Shown in pieces: positions 11,042-20,335 of a DNA stretch of 64,000 bases (the stretch's first letter is position 1; every line of letters starts with the position of its first letter). The stretch lies in the NCBI RefSeq assembly GCF_035989265.1, contig NZ_JAYKZX010000003.1:1550001-1614000 (forward strand), given 5' to 3'. This stretch comes from Sphingobium sp. HWE2-09. GTDB taxonomy: Bacteria > Pseudomonadota > Alphaproteobacteria > Sphingomonadales > Sphingomonadaceae. Below the pieces are notes generated by a model, which saw nothing but the letters and a program-made list of their open reading frames with translations, ran no database searches and was not told the origin of the DNA. A program made the position numbers and the translations under genes.

Positions 11042-11209
11042 TTAGCCAGCGCCTCCCCCTTGGCAATGCGGGGCTTGCGCGCGAGCGAAAAATGCCGATG
11101 GTCGAAAATGTAACGGCAACGGAACTGTAGGCCGCCGCGATGCATTTGTGGGATGATGCCCGCTGGCCTTCATGGCCGCCATGCCGAATTCAAGAGGGAG
11201 ATTTAGACC

Positions 11210-11830
11210 ATGGCCGACACACCGGGAACCCCGCCGATCAAGCGCGTGAAGAAGACCGCCGCCGTCAAGCCGGTCAAGGCGAAGGCCGCCAAGTCGGCGA
11301 TCGCGACGCCATCCACCTCGCCAGCCGCGCCGCTCAAGACGGCCGCCACGCGCAAGGCGCCGACCGTGAAAGCAGGCAATGGCGCCGCCTCGCAAAGCTG
11401 GACCGCGCAGATCGCCCCGATCAAGGCGCAGGCCGAAAAGGCAGCGAAGGTTGCGACCGACAAGTTTAACTCCGTCGATTGGAAAGCGCATATCGACCCG
11501 ATCAAGGAACAGGCAGGCAAGACTGCCAAGTCCGCCGCTGGCGTCGCCAAAGACAAGACCGGCACCGCGATGCAGAGCCTGGCAAAGCTGATCGCCGATA
11601 CCGCAGGGACGGTCGACGCTAAACTCGGCCCGCAATATGGCGACTATGCGCGCCAGGCCGCGGAATCGGTGGCTGGTGCCGCCGACACGCTTGACGCCAA
11701 GGATGTCGAACAGTTGCTGGGCGAAGCGCGCGACTTCGTGCGCAAAAGCCCGGCGGTGGCGATCGGTGCGGCGGCCGTGGTCGGCTTCGTGCTGATGCGC
11801 CTCGCCAAGGGGTCGGACGACAAGGCCTGA
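11210..11830 (+). CDS. YqjD/ElaB-like C-terminally anchored membrane protein
   Basis: A 206-residue Ala/Lys-rich protein. The first 65 residues are basic and probably disordered, the middle is a long amphipathic helical region (repeated AEKAAKVATDKF-type sequence), and the C-terminus is RKSPAVAIGAAAVVGFVLMRLAKG, a short membrane helix. That C-terminal signature is the hallmark of the DUF883/ElaB-YqjD family, inner-membrane proteins that associate with ribosomes in stationary phase in E. coli. The start has GAGGGAG upstream. It heads a four-gene run to 13183 and is divergent from eno. A phasin-like role is a weaker alternative. Confidence 0.65.
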   Translation: MADTPGTPPIKRVKKTAAVKPVKAKAAKSAIATPSTSPAAPLKTAATRKAPTVKAGNGAASQSWTAQIAPIKAQAEKAAKVATDKFNSVDWKAHIDPIKEQAGKTAKSAAGVAKDKTGTAMQSLAKLIADTAGTVDAKLGPQYGDYARQAAESVAGAADTLDAKDVEQLLGEARDFVRKSPAVAIGAAAVVGFVLMRLAKGSDDKA

Positions 11831-11887
11831 TGCCGAACAGCATTTCCTGACCGACGCATGATCCTGCACGGCGGGACGGAGGCCCAA

Positions 11888-12295
11888 TTGACAGACGATC
11901 CAACGGATACGGCGGTGACGCCGCACACCGATGGGCAGCCCGATGGCGCGCCCGTGAACGATGCGCCTAGCAGAGAAAGCGTGAAAGAGGTGTTGGCGCG
12001 CCTCTACGCCGATGGTCGCGCCTATGCCGCTGCCGAAGTCGACAAGCAGAAACTGCGCGTCGGCATAGTCGGCGCAGGCATCCGCAATGCCGCGATCTTC
12101 GGCGCCGTGGCGCTGATGTTGGCCTTTGCCAGCATCGTCGCGTTGCTGGTGGGGCTGACCATCTCCCTGTCGCAGTTGATCGCCCCCATCTGGGCCACGC
12201 TGATTGTCGTGGGCGGCGCGTTGTTCTTGGTGCTCCTCCTGCTGCTCGCGGCCAAGGGATGCATCACCCGGATGAAGAAGGCGATTACGCCATGA
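11888..12295 (+). CDS. YqjE/holin-X-like membrane protein
   Basis: About 135 residues. A charged N-terminal region leads to a helix ESVKEVLARLYADGRAYAAA, then two hydrophobic segments (roughly AIFGAVALMLAFASIVALLVG and IWATLIVVGGALFLVLLLLL). This layout matches the YqjE/phage holin-X family of small inner-membrane proteins. I chose the TTG at 11888 because GGAGG lies five bases upstream; the ATG at 11858 has no ribosome-binding site. The stop overlaps the next ATG (ATGA at 12292). Confidence 0.7.
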   Translation: MTDDPTDTAVTPHTDGQPDGAPVNDAPSRESVKEVLARLYADGRAYAAAEVDKQKLRVGIVGAGIRNAAIFGAVALMLAFASIVALLVGLTISLSQLIAPIWATLIVVGGALFLVLLLLLAAKGCITRMKKAITP

Positions 12296-12615
12296 ATTTG
12301 GAAACCCGGTATCGCGAAGCCTGCGAACGCGCGGACGCCGCCCGTGGCCGCTTCCAATTGACAAGTGAACAGGCCAAAGCGCGCGTCTCCCCTGCGCGGC
12401 TTAAGCAGGACGTGAAGGTCAAGGCCAGCGGCATCGTAAAGAACGGCGCAGCCCGGTTGGGGTCCAAAGTGCAACAGCGCCCGGTCGCCGTCGGCGCAGC
12501 GGCAACCGCCTTAGGGCTATTTTTGGCGCGGCGTCCGCTGACGGCACTTTTCCGTCGGCTATACGTTCGCTTCCAGGACACCCAGACAGACAATTCGGAG
12601 AATGACGATGGCTGA
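12292..12615 (+). CDS. small YqjK-like or DUF3618-like protein
   Basis: A 107-residue basic protein with an N-terminal helix (NLETRYREACERADAARGRF) and a C-terminal hydrophobic segment QRPVAVGAAATALGLFLARRPL followed by a charged tail. It overlaps both neighbours (ATGA with the upstream gene, eight bases with the downstream gene), so it is surely co-translated with them. Position and shape recall YqjK in the E. coli yqjCDEK operon, but sequence similarity cannot be judged by eye. Confidence 0.6.
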   Translation: MNLETRYREACERADAARGRFQLTSEQAKARVSPARLKQDVKVKASGIVKNGAARLGSKVQQRPVAVGAAATALGLFLARRPLTALFRRLYVRFQDTQTDNSENDDG

Positions 12616-13183
12616 CATTCGCGCTCAACTGAACCGCGCTCGCGAAGCGGCGAACGACGCTGCCGCGACCGCGACCGACCGGATCAAGGACACGAGCGGA
12701 AAGGCGCGCGAAAGCGCTGGCGAGCTGATCCAGACCAGCCGTGACAAGGCTAGCGAAGCCTATGGCGAAGCCCGCGACAAGACCCAGCGTGCCGCCACGC
12801 GCGCTAATGAAATCGTCCAGCAGCATCCGATAATCGCCGTCGCTGGCGCGGTTGCCGTGGGCGCTGCGGTCGCCTGGATGTTCCCCAAGAGCCGCGCCGC
12901 GATGAAGGCGCTGCCGGGTCTGGCCGCCACCGCCGGTTCGCGCGTGCTGGAAGCCGCCATCGCTGCCCGCTCGGTCGCCGCGGAAAGTGCCCAGACGGTC
13001 AAGCAAAGCGCCACGGAAGCCTACCACGCTGCCGGCGACGCAGCATCGGACGCGCGTGACAGCGTCGCCGCCGCCGATCTGCCGGCCAAGGCGTCGAAGC
13101 TGGCCGACGAAGTGACCGCGCTGGTCGCGGCCAAGGTCGATGCGCTGAGCGACGCGATCAAGGCACGATTGCCCAAAAACTGA
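12608..13183 (+). CDS. second YqjD/DUF883-like stress protein
   Basis: A 191-residue Ala-rich helical protein. Residues 1-70 have repeats of the KARESAGELIQTSRDKASEAY kind seen in LEA-like and DUF883 proteins. A short membrane-prone segment IIAVAGAVAVGAAVAWMF follows, then another long Ala-rich helical half ending in DAIKARLPKN. The start at ATG 12608 is seven bases after GGAG; ATG 12602 is too close to that site. It ends the four-gene cluster that starts at 11210. Confidence 0.65.
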   Translation: MADIRAQLNRAREAANDAAATATDRIKDTSGKARESAGELIQTSRDKASEAYGEARDKTQRAATRANEIVQQHPIIAVAGAVAVGAAVAWMFPKSRAAMKALPGLAATAGSRVLEAAIAARSVAAESAQTVKQSATEAYHAAGDAASDARDSVAAADLPAKASKLADEVTALVAAKVDALSDAIKARLPKN

Positions 13184-13231
13184 TGACGATTGCGGCATAT
13201 GCAATCGCTATGCCGCCCTGCTCTTCTTGGC

Positions 13232-13265
13232 GTATCGTGGTGACGATGCTAAGGCACCACGATAC
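13232..13265 (+). promoter_or_regulatory. hairpin in the leader of the DUF4170 gene
   Basis: Eleven-base perfect arms GTATCGTGGTG and CACCACGATAC around a 12-base loop lie 23 bases before the DUF4170 start, just upstream of AAAGGAG. No T-run follows, so it is not an intrinsic terminator for the upstream genes. It may be a leader structure or an operator. Confidence 0.4.
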
Positions 13266-13288
13266 ACCAAAGGAGAATAGATAACGCC

Positions 13289-13510
13289 ATGAGCAAAATG
13301 CATCTGGTGATGGGTGGTCGCGTGACCGATCCGCAGACCCTCGAATTTCAGGATCTCAGCAAAGTCGACTTGGTCGGCGTATTTCCCGATTATGCGTCGG
13401 CTGAAAAAGCCTGGCGCGGCGCAGCGCAGCGTACGGTGGACGACGCAGAAATGCGCTATGTGATCGTACACCTGCATCGCCTGCTCGAACCCGAACTGCC
13501 CGGCGTATAA
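13289..13510 (+). CDS. DUF4170 domain protein
   Basis: A 73-residue soluble protein with the DUF4170 pattern: an opening beta strand MHLVMGGRV, then VGVFPDYASAEKAWRGAAQRTVDDAE and a closing strand YVIVHLHRLL. The family is small, widespread in alphaproteobacteria and uncharacterised. The gene stands alone between the membrane-protein cluster and a palindromic repeat, with its own leader hairpin. Confidence 0.85.
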   Translation: MSKMHLVMGGRVTDPQTLEFQDLSKVDLVGVFPDYASAEKAWRGAAQRTVDDAEMRYVIVHLHRLLEPELPGV

Positions 13511-13521
13511 TAGCGCTTACT

Positions 13522-13577
13522 GTTCCCCGGCGAAGGCCGGGGTCCAGACCCGCACACCCCGGCCTTCGCCGGGAAAC
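13522..13577. repeat. palindromic intergenic repeat (CCGGCGAAGGCCGGGG type)
   Basis: Inverted arms at 13522-13542 and 13557-13577, with core CCCCGGCGAAGGCCGGGG and its complement, lie between the convergent DUF4170 and rhomboid genes. The sequence resembles the repeat at 2101-2157. Confidence 0.75.
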
Positions 13578-13583
13578 ATCTTA

Positions 13584-14243
13584 TCAATGCACCGCGCGCG
13601 GCTTCTTGCGGAATCGCCACCGCAGCAGCGGCCGGGTCATCGCCAGCCCGACCAGGAAGCCGCCGATATGCGCAGCGATCGCGATCTGGCCCAGTTCGCT
13701 CATGCCCGCGCCACTCGCCAGCCCGATCATCAGTTGCACTGCGATCCATCCCCCCGCCAGCCATAATAGCCGCACGACATTGGCAGACAGCGGCCCGATC
13801 GCGCGAACCTGTTGCTGGCTGTAGAGCAGCGCATAGGGCGCGATGATCGCGGAAATCGCGCCGCTCGCGCCGACCATCGGGTTGGTCGACCCCGGATCGA
13901 TCACCCATTGCGCCAGGCACGCGCCATACGCACCCACTACATAGAGCAACAACGTGCCGCCCCAGCCCAGTACATGCTCCACCTGCCGCCCGCAAAAGAT
14001 CAGCATCAGCAGGTTGAAGCCGATATGCATCCATCCGGCATGAATGAGCGTGCAACTGAGCGGCGTCAGCCAGGCAGGCACCGCCGCCATGCCATCCAGA
14101 AGTGCCGGATCGCCCAGCCGCGCAGGCATGAAACCGCCGATCACGGCCGCCTCGTCGATCCGTCCTGTCAGATACAGCAACAGAAAAGCGGCGAAGGTGA
14201 TCGCCGCTATCCCATTGGTCAATCGGCCTGCCGGCAATTTCAC
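13584..14243 (-). CDS. rhomboid family intramembrane serine protease
   Basis: A 219-residue polytopic protein with about six membrane helices. It carries the rhomboid signatures LIHAGWMHIGFNLLMLIFCG (helix 2, His and Asn of the oxyanion region), GASGAIS with the catalytic Ser, and AAHIGGFLVG with the catalytic His. It should cleave substrates within the inner membrane; the substrate is unknown. The GTG start lies only two bases after the greA stop, so it is probably co-transcribed with greA. Confidence 0.92.
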   Translation of the reverse strand: MKLPAGRLTNGIAAITFAAFLLLYLTGRIDEAAVIGGFMPARLGDPALLDGMAAVPAWLTPLSCTLIHAGWMHIGFNLLMLIFCGRQVEHVLGWGGTLLLYVVGAYGACLAQWVIDPGSTNPMVGASGAISAIIAPYALLYSQQQVRAIGPLSANVVRLLWLAGGWIAVQLMIGLASGAGMSELGQIAIAAHIGGFLVGLAMTRPLLRWRFRKKPRAVH

Positions 14244-14245
14244 GG

Positions 14246-14722
14246 TCAGATGAAATCGATCTTGTCGACCTGGTAGAATTTGTCGCCCGACGGCACCGAC
14301 ACTTCCACATCTTCGCCGACGGTACGGCCGATCAGTGCGCGGCCCAGCGGGCTGTTATAGCTGATCATGCCCAGCTTGGCGTCCGCCTCGGCCTGGCCCA
14401 CGATCTGATATTTGACCGGCTTGTCGTCTTCGTCCAGCAACGTCACCGTCGCGCCGAACACGATCTTGTCGCCCGACAACGTCGCCGGATCGATCACCTG
14501 CGCGCGGGACAGCTTGTCCTCCAGGTCGTTGATCGTCGCTTCGACCTGGCCCTGCCGTTCCTTGGCAGCGTGATATTCCGCATTTTCCGACAAGTCGCCA
14601 TGCGCGCGCGCTTCTTCGATGGCGTCCACGATCAGTGGCCGCTCGGCTTTCAGTTCGCGGAGCTGCGCGTTGAGCTTGTCATAGCCCATCTGCAGCATCG
14701 GCATCTTCTCGACCGTCGCCAT
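14246..14722 (-). CDS. greA: transcription elongation factor GreA
   Basis: Rescues backtracked RNA polymerase by stimulating transcript cleavage through its secondary channel. The 158 residues show an N-terminal coiled coil with the acidic tip in [20 protein letters not shown] and a C-terminal FKBP-like domain with [23 protein letters not shown] sequence. The gene follows carB on the minus strand after 80 bases and precedes the rhomboid gene by two bases. Confidence 0.97.
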   Translation of the reverse strand: MATVEKMPMLQMGYDKLNAQLRELKAERPLIVDAIEEARAHGDLSENAEYHAAKERQGQVEATINDLEDKLSRAQVIDPATLSGDKIVFGATVTLLDEDDKPVKYQIVGQAEADAKLGMISYNSPLGRALIGRTVGEDVEVSVPSGDKFYQVDKIDFI

Positions 14723-14802
14723 TATCGTAAATCCTTCGTCAAAACTTCCCTTCGGCGACCCGAACGTCGGGCCGCCCGCAGCATGTGTCCTTGTGCAGGG
14801 TA

Positions 14803-17800
14803 TCAGGCGTGCGACAGGGGATAATAGGACTGGAGCGAGCGCACTTCAAGGGGATGTCCCCGTAAAGCCTCGATCGCATCGGCCGCAGCGACGCTGGCGG
14901 CCGCCGTGGTGAAGCTCGCCACCTTCTGACGCAGCGCGCTGGTGCGGATCGCCTTGCTGTCCTTGAGCGACTGCCAGCCCTCGGTCGTGTTGAAGATCAA
15001 CTGCACATCGCCGTCGGTGATCTTGTCCACGATATGCGGCCGGCCTTCGGCGACCTTGTTCACCTTTTCCACCGCGATACCGTGCGCGACCAGATAGTCC
15101 GCCGTGCCGCCGGTTGCGATCAGCTTGAACCCCATGTCCACCAGCTTGCGCGCGGCAGGCAGGATCACCGGCTTGTCGCTGTCCTTGAGCGAGATGAAGA
15201 CCGTGCCGGACGTCGGCAATAGGGTTCCCGCGCCGATCTGCGCCTTGGCAAAAGCGATCGCGAAATTGCTGTCGATCCCCATGACTTCGCCCGTGCTTTT
15301 CATTTCCGGCGACAGCACCGGATCGACGCCCGGGAAGCGACCGAAGGGGAAGACGGCTTCCTTCACCGCCACATGGTCGATCGCATTGCGGTCGATCCTG
15401 GGCAGATCCTTGATCTTTTCCCCAGCCATCACGCGGCTGGCGATCTTGGCGATGGGCGTGCCGATCGCCTTGGCGACGAAGGGCACGGTGCGGCTGGCGC
15501 GCGGATTGACCTCGATCAAATAGACGACGCCATCCTTCACCGCGAACTGGATGTTCATCAGGCCGCGCACCGACAGGGCGTGGGCCAGCACTTCGGTCTG
15601 CCGTTCGATCTCGGCGATGATCTCGTCCGACAGGCTGTAGGGCGGCAGCGAACAGGCGCTATCACCGGAGTGCACGCCCGCTTCCTCGATATGCTGCAAC
15701 ACGCCCGCCACGACCACATCGTCGCCATCGCACAGCGCATCGACATCGACCTCGATCGCGTCGCGCAGATATTGGTCGATCAGCACCGGAGAATCGCCCG
15801 ACACCTTGACCGCGGTGGTGATATATTCCTCCAGCTGCGCCTGGCCGTCGACAATCTCCATCGCCCGGCCGCCCAGCACATAGCTCGGCCGCATCAGCAC
15901 CGGATAGCCGATCCGGTTGGCGACCGCGATCGCCTCTTCCCGGCTGCGCGCGATACCGTTGGCGGGCTGGCGCAGTTTCAGCTTGTCGATCAGCGCCGCG
16001 AAGCGCTCGCGATCCTCGGCCAGGTCGATCGCGTCCGGCGACGTACCCAGGATCGGGATACCCGCATCTTCCAGCGCCTGCGCCAGCTTGAGCGGCGTCT
16101 GCCCGCCAAACTGCACGATCACGCCTTTGAGCGTCCCGTTCGACATTTCGACGTTCAGGATTTCCAGCACGTCCTCGGCCGTCAGCGGCTCGAAATAGAG
16201 GCGGTCCGACGTGTCGTAATCGGTCGACACCGTCTCAGGATTGCAGTTGATCATGATGGTTTCATAGCCGACTTCGCTCAGCGCGAAGCAGGCATGGACG
16301 CAGCAATAGTCGAACTCGATCCCCTGCCCGATCCGGTTCGGCCCGCCACCCAGGATCACCACCTTTTCGCGGCTCGTGGGCGCGGATTCATTCTCCGCCT
16401 CGCCAAAGATCGGCGCTTCATAGGTCGAATACATGTACGGCGTCTTCGCCTCGAACTCGGCGGCGCAAGTGTCGATGCGCTTGAACACCGGCCGCACGCC
16501 CAGCTTGTGGCGCAGCTTGCGGACTTCATCCTCGGTCACGCCGCCGGTCATCGCTTTGACCGCTTCATGGATCAGGCCGCTACCGCGAGCGATGCTGCGT
16601 TCCATGCCGCGCAGATTGGCGGATTTTAGCGCCAGCCAGGCAAGCCGCTTGTCCGAAAAGCCCATGGCTTTCAGGCGGCGCATCCCGTCCGCATCCTGCG
16701 GCAGGCCGTTTTCCAGCACTTCGCCTTCCGCGTCCACGATTTCCTTGATCCGTTCCAGGAACCAGGGATCGAACTTTGCGATATTGTGGATTTCTTGGAC
16801 GCTCAGGCCTTCGCGCAGCGCTTGCGCCGCGACCAGCAGCCGGTCGGGCGTCGGCTGCGCCAGCGCGGCGATGATATCGTCCTTGGGCGCGCCGACCAGA
16901 TGATCGACCTGGTTGAAACCGCTCAGCCCGGTTTCCAGACCGCGCAGCGCCTTCTGCATCAACTCATGGATATTCCGGCCGATCGCCATGACTTCGCCGA
17001 CGGACTTCATCGCCGTGCCCAGCAACGGCTCGGCGCCCTTGAACTTTTCGAACGCGAAGCGCGGGATTTTGGTCACGACATAGTCGATCGTCGGCTCAAA
17101 CGACGCCGGCGTCGCGCCGGTGATGTCGTTCGTGATCTCGTCCAGCGTGTAGCCGACCGCCAGCTTGGCCGCGACCTTGGCGATCGGGAAGCCGGTCGCT
17201 TTCGACGCCAGCGCGGACGAGCGCGACACGCGCGGGTTCATCTCGATCACGACCAGGCGGCCGTCCTTGGGATTGACCGCGAACTGGACGTTGGATCCGC
17301 CTGTTTCGACGCCGATTTCCCGCAATACCGCGATCGAAGCGTTGCGCATGATCTGATATTCCTTGTCGGTCAGCGTCAGCGCTGGAGCGACCGTAATGCT
17401 GTCCCCGGTATGCACGCCCATCGGATCGACATTCTCGATCGAACAGATGATGATGCAATTGTCGTTGCGGTCGCGCACGACCTCCATCTCATATTCCTTC
17501 CAACCGAGGAGGGACTCCTCGATCAGCACCTCGGTCGTGGGCGACGCATCCAGCCCGCCGCGCACGATCGTCATGAACTCGTCGCGATTATAGGCGATGC
17601 CGCCGCCGGTGCCGCCCATGGTGAAGCTGGGCCGGATGATCGATGGCAGGCCGGTGAACTCCAGCCCCTCCAGCGCCTCTTCCATCGTATGCGCAATGCG
17701 CGAGCGGGCCGATTCCAGTCCGATCTTGTCCATCGCGTCGCGGAACTTGATCCGGTCCTCCGCCTTGTCGATCGCTTCGGCGTCGGCACCGATCATCTGC

Positions 17801-18138
17801 ACGCCGAACTTCTCCAGCGTGCCGTCGTTGAAAAGCGCCAGCGCCGTGTTGAGCGCCGTCTGCCCGCCCATGGTCGGCAGCACCGCGTCCGGCCGCTCCT
17901 TCTCGATGATCTTCGCCACAATCTCCGGCGTGATCGGCTCGACATAGGTCGCGTCGGCAAATTCCGGATCGGTCATGATCGTAGCCGGGTTGGAATTGAC
18001 CAGGATGATGCGATAGCCCTCTTCCTTGAGCGCCTTCACCGCCTGCGTGCCCGAATAATCGAACTCGCACGCCTGGCCGATGATGATCGGGCCAGCGCCG
18101 ATGATGAGGATGGAAGAGATGTCGGTTCTTTTAGGCAT
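14803..18138 (-). CDS. carB: carbamoyl-phosphate synthase large subunit
   Basis: Makes carbamoyl phosphate from ammonia released by CarA, bicarbonate and two ATP, for arginine and pyrimidine synthesis. At 1111 residues it is full length. Two homologous ATP-grasp halves are visible, each opening with an [10 protein letters not shown] or [10 protein letters not shown] motif and containing EMNPR or [10 protein letters not shown]-terminal MGS-like allosteric domain holds [11 protein letters not shown]. The start was set at ATG 18138 ([17 protein letters not shown]), because the upstream extension reads into a palindromic repeat. carA lies upstream on the same strand, separated by the DUF559 cassette and the rraB-like gene. 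Confidence 0.97.
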   Translation of the reverse strand: MPKRTDISSILIIGAGPIIIGQACEFDYSGTQAVKALKEEGYRIILVNSNPATIMTDPEFADATYVEPITPEIVAKIIEKERPDAVLPTMGGQTALNTALALFNDGTLEKFGVQMIGADAEAIDKAEDRIKFRDAMDKIGLESARSRIAHTMEEALEGLEFTGLPSIIRPSFTMGGTGGGIAYNRDEFMTIVRGGLDASPTTEVLIEESLLGWKEYEMEVVRDRNDNCIIICSIENVDPMGVHTGDSITVAPALTLTDKEYQIMRNASIAVLREIGVETGGSNVQFAVNPKDGRLVVIEMNPRVSRSSALASKATGFPIAKVAAKLAVGYTLDEITNDITGATPASFEPTIDYVVTKIPRFAFEKFKGAEPLLGTAMKSVGEVMAIGRNIHELMQKALRGLETGLSGFNQVDHLVGAPKDDIIAALAQPTPDRLLVAAQALREGLSVQEIHNIAKFDPWFLERIKEIVDAEGEVLENGLPQDADGMRRLKAMGFSDKRLAWLALKSANLRGMERSIARGSGLIHEAVKAMTGGVTEDEVRKLRHKLGVRPVFKRIDTCAAEFEAKTPYMYSTYEAPIFGEAENESAPTSREKVVILGGGPNRIGQGIEFDYCCVHACFALSEVGYETIMINCNPETVSTDYDTSDRLYFEPLTAEDVLEILNVEMSNGTLKGVIVQFGGQTPLKLAQALEDAGIPILGTSPDAIDLAEDRERFAALIDKLKLRQPANGIARSREEAIAVANRIGYPVLMRPSYVLGGRAMEIVDGQAQLEEYITTAVKVSGDSPVLIDQYLRDAIEVDVDALCDGDDVVVAGVLQHIEEAGVHSGDSACSLPPYSLSDEIIAEIERQTEVLAHALSVRGLMNIQFAVKDGVVYLIEVNPRASRTVPFVAKAIGTPIAKIASRVMAGEKIKDLPRIDRNAIDHVAVKEAVFPFGRFPGVDPVLSPEMKSTGEVMGIDSNFAIAFAKAQIGAGTLLPTSGTVFISLKDSDKPVILPAARKLVDMGFKLIATGGTADYLVAHGIAVEKVNKVAEGRPHIVDKITDGDVQLIFNTTEGWQSLKDSKAIRTSALRQKVASFTTAAASVAAADAIEALRGHPLEVRSLQSYYPLSHA

Positions 18139-18157
18139 TGACTGTAACGCTCCAAAG

Positions 18158-18190
18158 CCCTCTCCCTTGAGGGAGAGGGTTGGGTGAGGG
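18158..18190. repeat. palindromic unit, left flank of DUF559 cassette 1
   Basis: CCCTCTCCC-TTGA-GGGAGAGGG forms a hairpin followed by TTGGGTGAGGG. It lies between the carB start and the DUF559 start and occurs again in inverted orientation at 18650-18684. Confidence 0.8.
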
Positions 18191-18199
18191 TGTGAAACG

Positions 18200-18556
18200 G
18201 TGGCGGAAAAGCGCTTGACCAGCACCGCGCGAAAGCTGCGCGGTGAACCGACCGAAGCGGAAAAATCTCTTTGGGTGCGATTGCGGGCCAGTCAGATCGA
18301 TGGCTTCAAATTCGTCCGGCAATTCCCCATCGGCCCGCATGTGGTCGACTTTGCCTGCCGCAGCGCGAAACTCGTCGTTGAACTGGATGGCGGACAGCAC
18401 GCGACCAGCGAAACGGACGCCCCGCGCACAGCGCTCATCGAAGCCCATGGCTATCATTTGATCCGCTTCTGGAACCACGACGTTTTGTCCAATATGGAAG
18501 GCGTCCTGGAAACGATCCGGTCCGAACTGTATCTCGCCAGAAACCTTCTCCCTTGA
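18200..18556 (+). CDS. DUF559 endonuclease-like protein, copy 1
   Basis: A 118-residue protein of the DUF559 family, which has a PD-(D/E)XK, Vsr-like nuclease fold. It shows the typical order: basic N-terminus [49 protein letters not shown] (the D and ExD region fits the catalytic core), then [20 protein letters not shown]. The start is GTG. Its TGA stop lies in the loop of the hairpin at 18544-18565. It sits on the opposite strand to carB and carA, interrupting the car region, and is bracketed by inverted palindromic repeats. A function in repeat mobility is an inference. Confidence 0.85.
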   Translation: MAEKRLTSTARKLRGEPTEAEKSLWVRLRASQIDGFKFVRQFPIGPHVVDFACRSAKLVVELDGGQHATSETDAPRTALIEAHGYHLIRFWNHDVLSNMEGVLETIRSELYLARNLLP

Positions 18557-18565
18557 GGGAGAAGG
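18544..18565. repeat. palindromic unit at the 3' end of DUF559 copy 1
   Basis: CCTTCTCCC-TTGA-GGGAGAAGG with perfect nine-base arms. The TGA stop codon of the DUF559 gene is in the loop. It differs from the left unit at one position per arm (compensated), so the pairing is conserved. Confidence 0.8.
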
Positions 18566-18649
18566 ATACGAAGCCTTGCCAGCGTGCTGGCTAGGCGAAG
18601 TTGGATGGGGATGTGGTGCGACGACTGCATATTCCATCAGCGCAGTCCC

Positions 18650-18684
18650 CCCTCACCCCGACCCTCTCCCCGCAGGGGAGAGGG
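18650..18684. repeat. palindromic unit, right flank of DUF559 cassette 1
   Basis: Reads CCCTCACCC, then ACCCTCTCCC-CGC-AGGGGAGAGGG. This is the left unit (18158-18190) inverted with a few changes, so the pair brackets about 490 bases with imperfect inverted ends. Confidence 0.75.
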
Positions 18685-18704
18685 GGAAGAAAAGCGACGC
18701 GAAC

Positions 18705-19073
18705 TCAATGCACCGCCCCCGTCTGCGCCTCGCACCCCCAACCGTCATATTCGACGCCGCAGAGGATTTCGATCTGAAGGCATTTGCGGGTCAGCGCGCG
18801 GATCGATTGTTCGTCGACCGGCTGCACGCATTCCAAGAACAGGAACAGGTCGCCCTCCTCATCCTCTTCCCGGTCCAGTTCGACAAAGCCGAACTGGCTG
18901 GCGATGGTGAGCAACCGGTCGAAATCCTTTTCGCTGCCCCGGAAGGACACGTCCACCGGCCGCGCGATCCGCGCCACGTCGCCATTGGCGGCAAGGTTGG
19001 CGAGAACGGCCTTGTCCGCCTCCCATTCCGCGTCGAGGCGCGCTTCATCGACCGGGGGCAGCTTGATGCTCAC
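18705..19073 (-). CDS. RraB-like ribonuclease E regulator family protein
   Basis: About 122 residues, acidic. The pattern DEARLDAEWEADKAVLANLA, then VDVSFRGSEKDFDRLLTIASQFGF, then an acidic stretch DREEDEEGD followed by a hydrophobic strand matches the RraB family (regulator of RNase E activity B). In E. coli RraB binds RNase E and inhibits it; the target here is not shown. The GTG start overlaps the carA TGA stop (GTGA), so it is translationally coupled to carA. The long frame upstream of it is only the shadow of carA. Confidence 0.8.
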   Translation of the reverse strand: MSIKLPPVDEARLDAEWEADKAVLANLAANGDVARIARPVDVSFRGSEKDFDRLLTIASQFGFVELDREEDEEGDLFLFLECVQPVDEQSIRALTRKCLQIEILCGVEYDGWGCEAQTGAVH

Positions 19074-20335
19074 GCCGCGACCGACCCTTTGAGGCCCGCG
19101 ACGAACCGTTTGAACAGATAGAAGCTGTCCTGCGGCCCCGGCGAGGCTTCGGGATGATATTGCACCGAAAAAGCGTTCTTGTCGGTCAGTTCGATGCCGC
19201 AATTGCTGCCGTCGAACAGCGACACATGGGTCGCGCGGACATTGGCGGGCAGCGTGTCGGCATCGACCGCAAAGCCATGGTTCATCGATGTGATCTCGAC
19301 CAGTCCGTCGTCCAGCCGCTTGACCGGATGGTTCGCGCCGCGATGGCCCTGGTGCATCTTGATCGTCTTGGCGCCGACCGCCAGCCCCAGCAACTGATGC
19401 CCCAGGCAAATGCCGAAGATCGGCACATTCTCGGTCAGCAACGCCGCGATTACCGGCACCGCATAGGCGCCGGTCGCGGCCGGATCACCCGGCCCGTTGG
19501 ACAGGAACACGCCGTCGGGCTGCAAGTCCATCACCTGCTCGAACGTCGCGGTCGCGGGCAGCACGGTGACGCGCGCGCCTGCCTTCACCAGATTGCGGAA
19601 GATATTGTTCTTCGCGCCATAATCGATCGCCACGACATGCGGGCGCGGCGCGGGGGTCGGCAAGTCCTGCTGGTCGAACAGCAACGCATTGCCCTCCGCA
19701 TCGCTGGCCGGATAGCCCGCCGCGACCGTCTCCAATTGCTCGGTGGCGTCAACCTCATAGCCCTTGCCCAGCGTCCAGCCGCCATCCTTCCACAGCCGCG
19801 TTTCCTGGCCGGTGACTTCGATGGCGAGGTCCATGCCCTCCAGCCCCGGCCAGCCCGCCGCCTTCGCGCTAAGCGCTGCGATGTCGAACTGCCCGTCGGG
19901 ATCGTGGGCGATCACGACATTGGGCGCGCCCTTGACCCGGATCAGCCGCGTCAGCGCACGCGTATCGACGCCAGCCAGCCCGATACGGCCATTGTCCGCC
20001 ATCCATTGGTCGAACGCCAAGACGTTGCGGAAATTGCTGGGCGCGGTCACATCCTCGCGCACGATGCAGCCCAGTGCATAGGGACTGTCGGCTTCCACGT
20101 CGTCCAGGTTGGTGCCGACATTGCCGATATGCGGGAAGGTGAAGGTGATGACCTGCCCCGCATAGGACGGGTCGGTCATGATCTCCTGGTAACCGGTGAT
20201 CGACGTGTTGAAGCACAATTCGCCCACCGCATCGCCGATCGCGCCGAAACCGCGCCCGAACACCGCGGACCCATCGGCGAAAACCACGACCCCTGTCGCT
20301 CCTTTAGGCACGGTAAGGGTTTTGGCGTCAGCCAT
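19070..20335 (-). CDS. carA: carbamoyl-phosphate synthase small subunit
   Basis: Glutamine-hydrolysing subunit that channels ammonia to CarB. The N-terminal CPSase small domain (TGYQEIMTDPSYAGQVITFT) is followed by a class I glutamine amidotransferase domain with the nucleophile in GICLGHQLLGLAVG and the catalytic His and Glu in YHPEASPGP. At 421 residues it is slightly longer than the E. coli protein. It shares four bases with the downstream rraB-like gene. The separation of carA and carB by a mobile-looking cassette suggests that an original carA-rraB-carB run was interrupted. Confidence 0.97.
   Translation of the reverse strand: MADAKTLTVPKGATGVVVFADGSAVFGRGFGAIGDAVGELCFNTSITGYQEIMTDPSYAGQVITFTFPHIGNVGTNLDDVEADSPYALGCIVREDVTAPSNFRNVLAFDQWMADNGRIGLAGVDTRALTRLIRVKGAPNVVIAHDPDGQFDIAALSAKAAGWPGLEGMDLAIEVTGQETRLWKDGGWTLGKGYEVDATEQLETVAAGYPASDAEGNALLFDQQDLPTPAPRPHVVAIDYGAKNNIFRNLVKAGARVTVLPATATFEQVMDLQPDGVFLSNGPGDPAATGAYAVPVIAALLTENVPIFGICLGHQLLGLAVGAKTIKMHQGHRGANHPVKRLDDGLVEITSMNHGFAVDADTLPANVRATHVSLFDGSNCGIELTDKNAFSVQYHPEASPGPQDSFYLFKRFVAGLKGSVAA

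Noticed and set aside
15373..18141. Long open frames antisense to carB
   Set aside because: They are artefacts of high third-position GC in carB; His/Arg/Asp-rich translations with no recognisable motifs.
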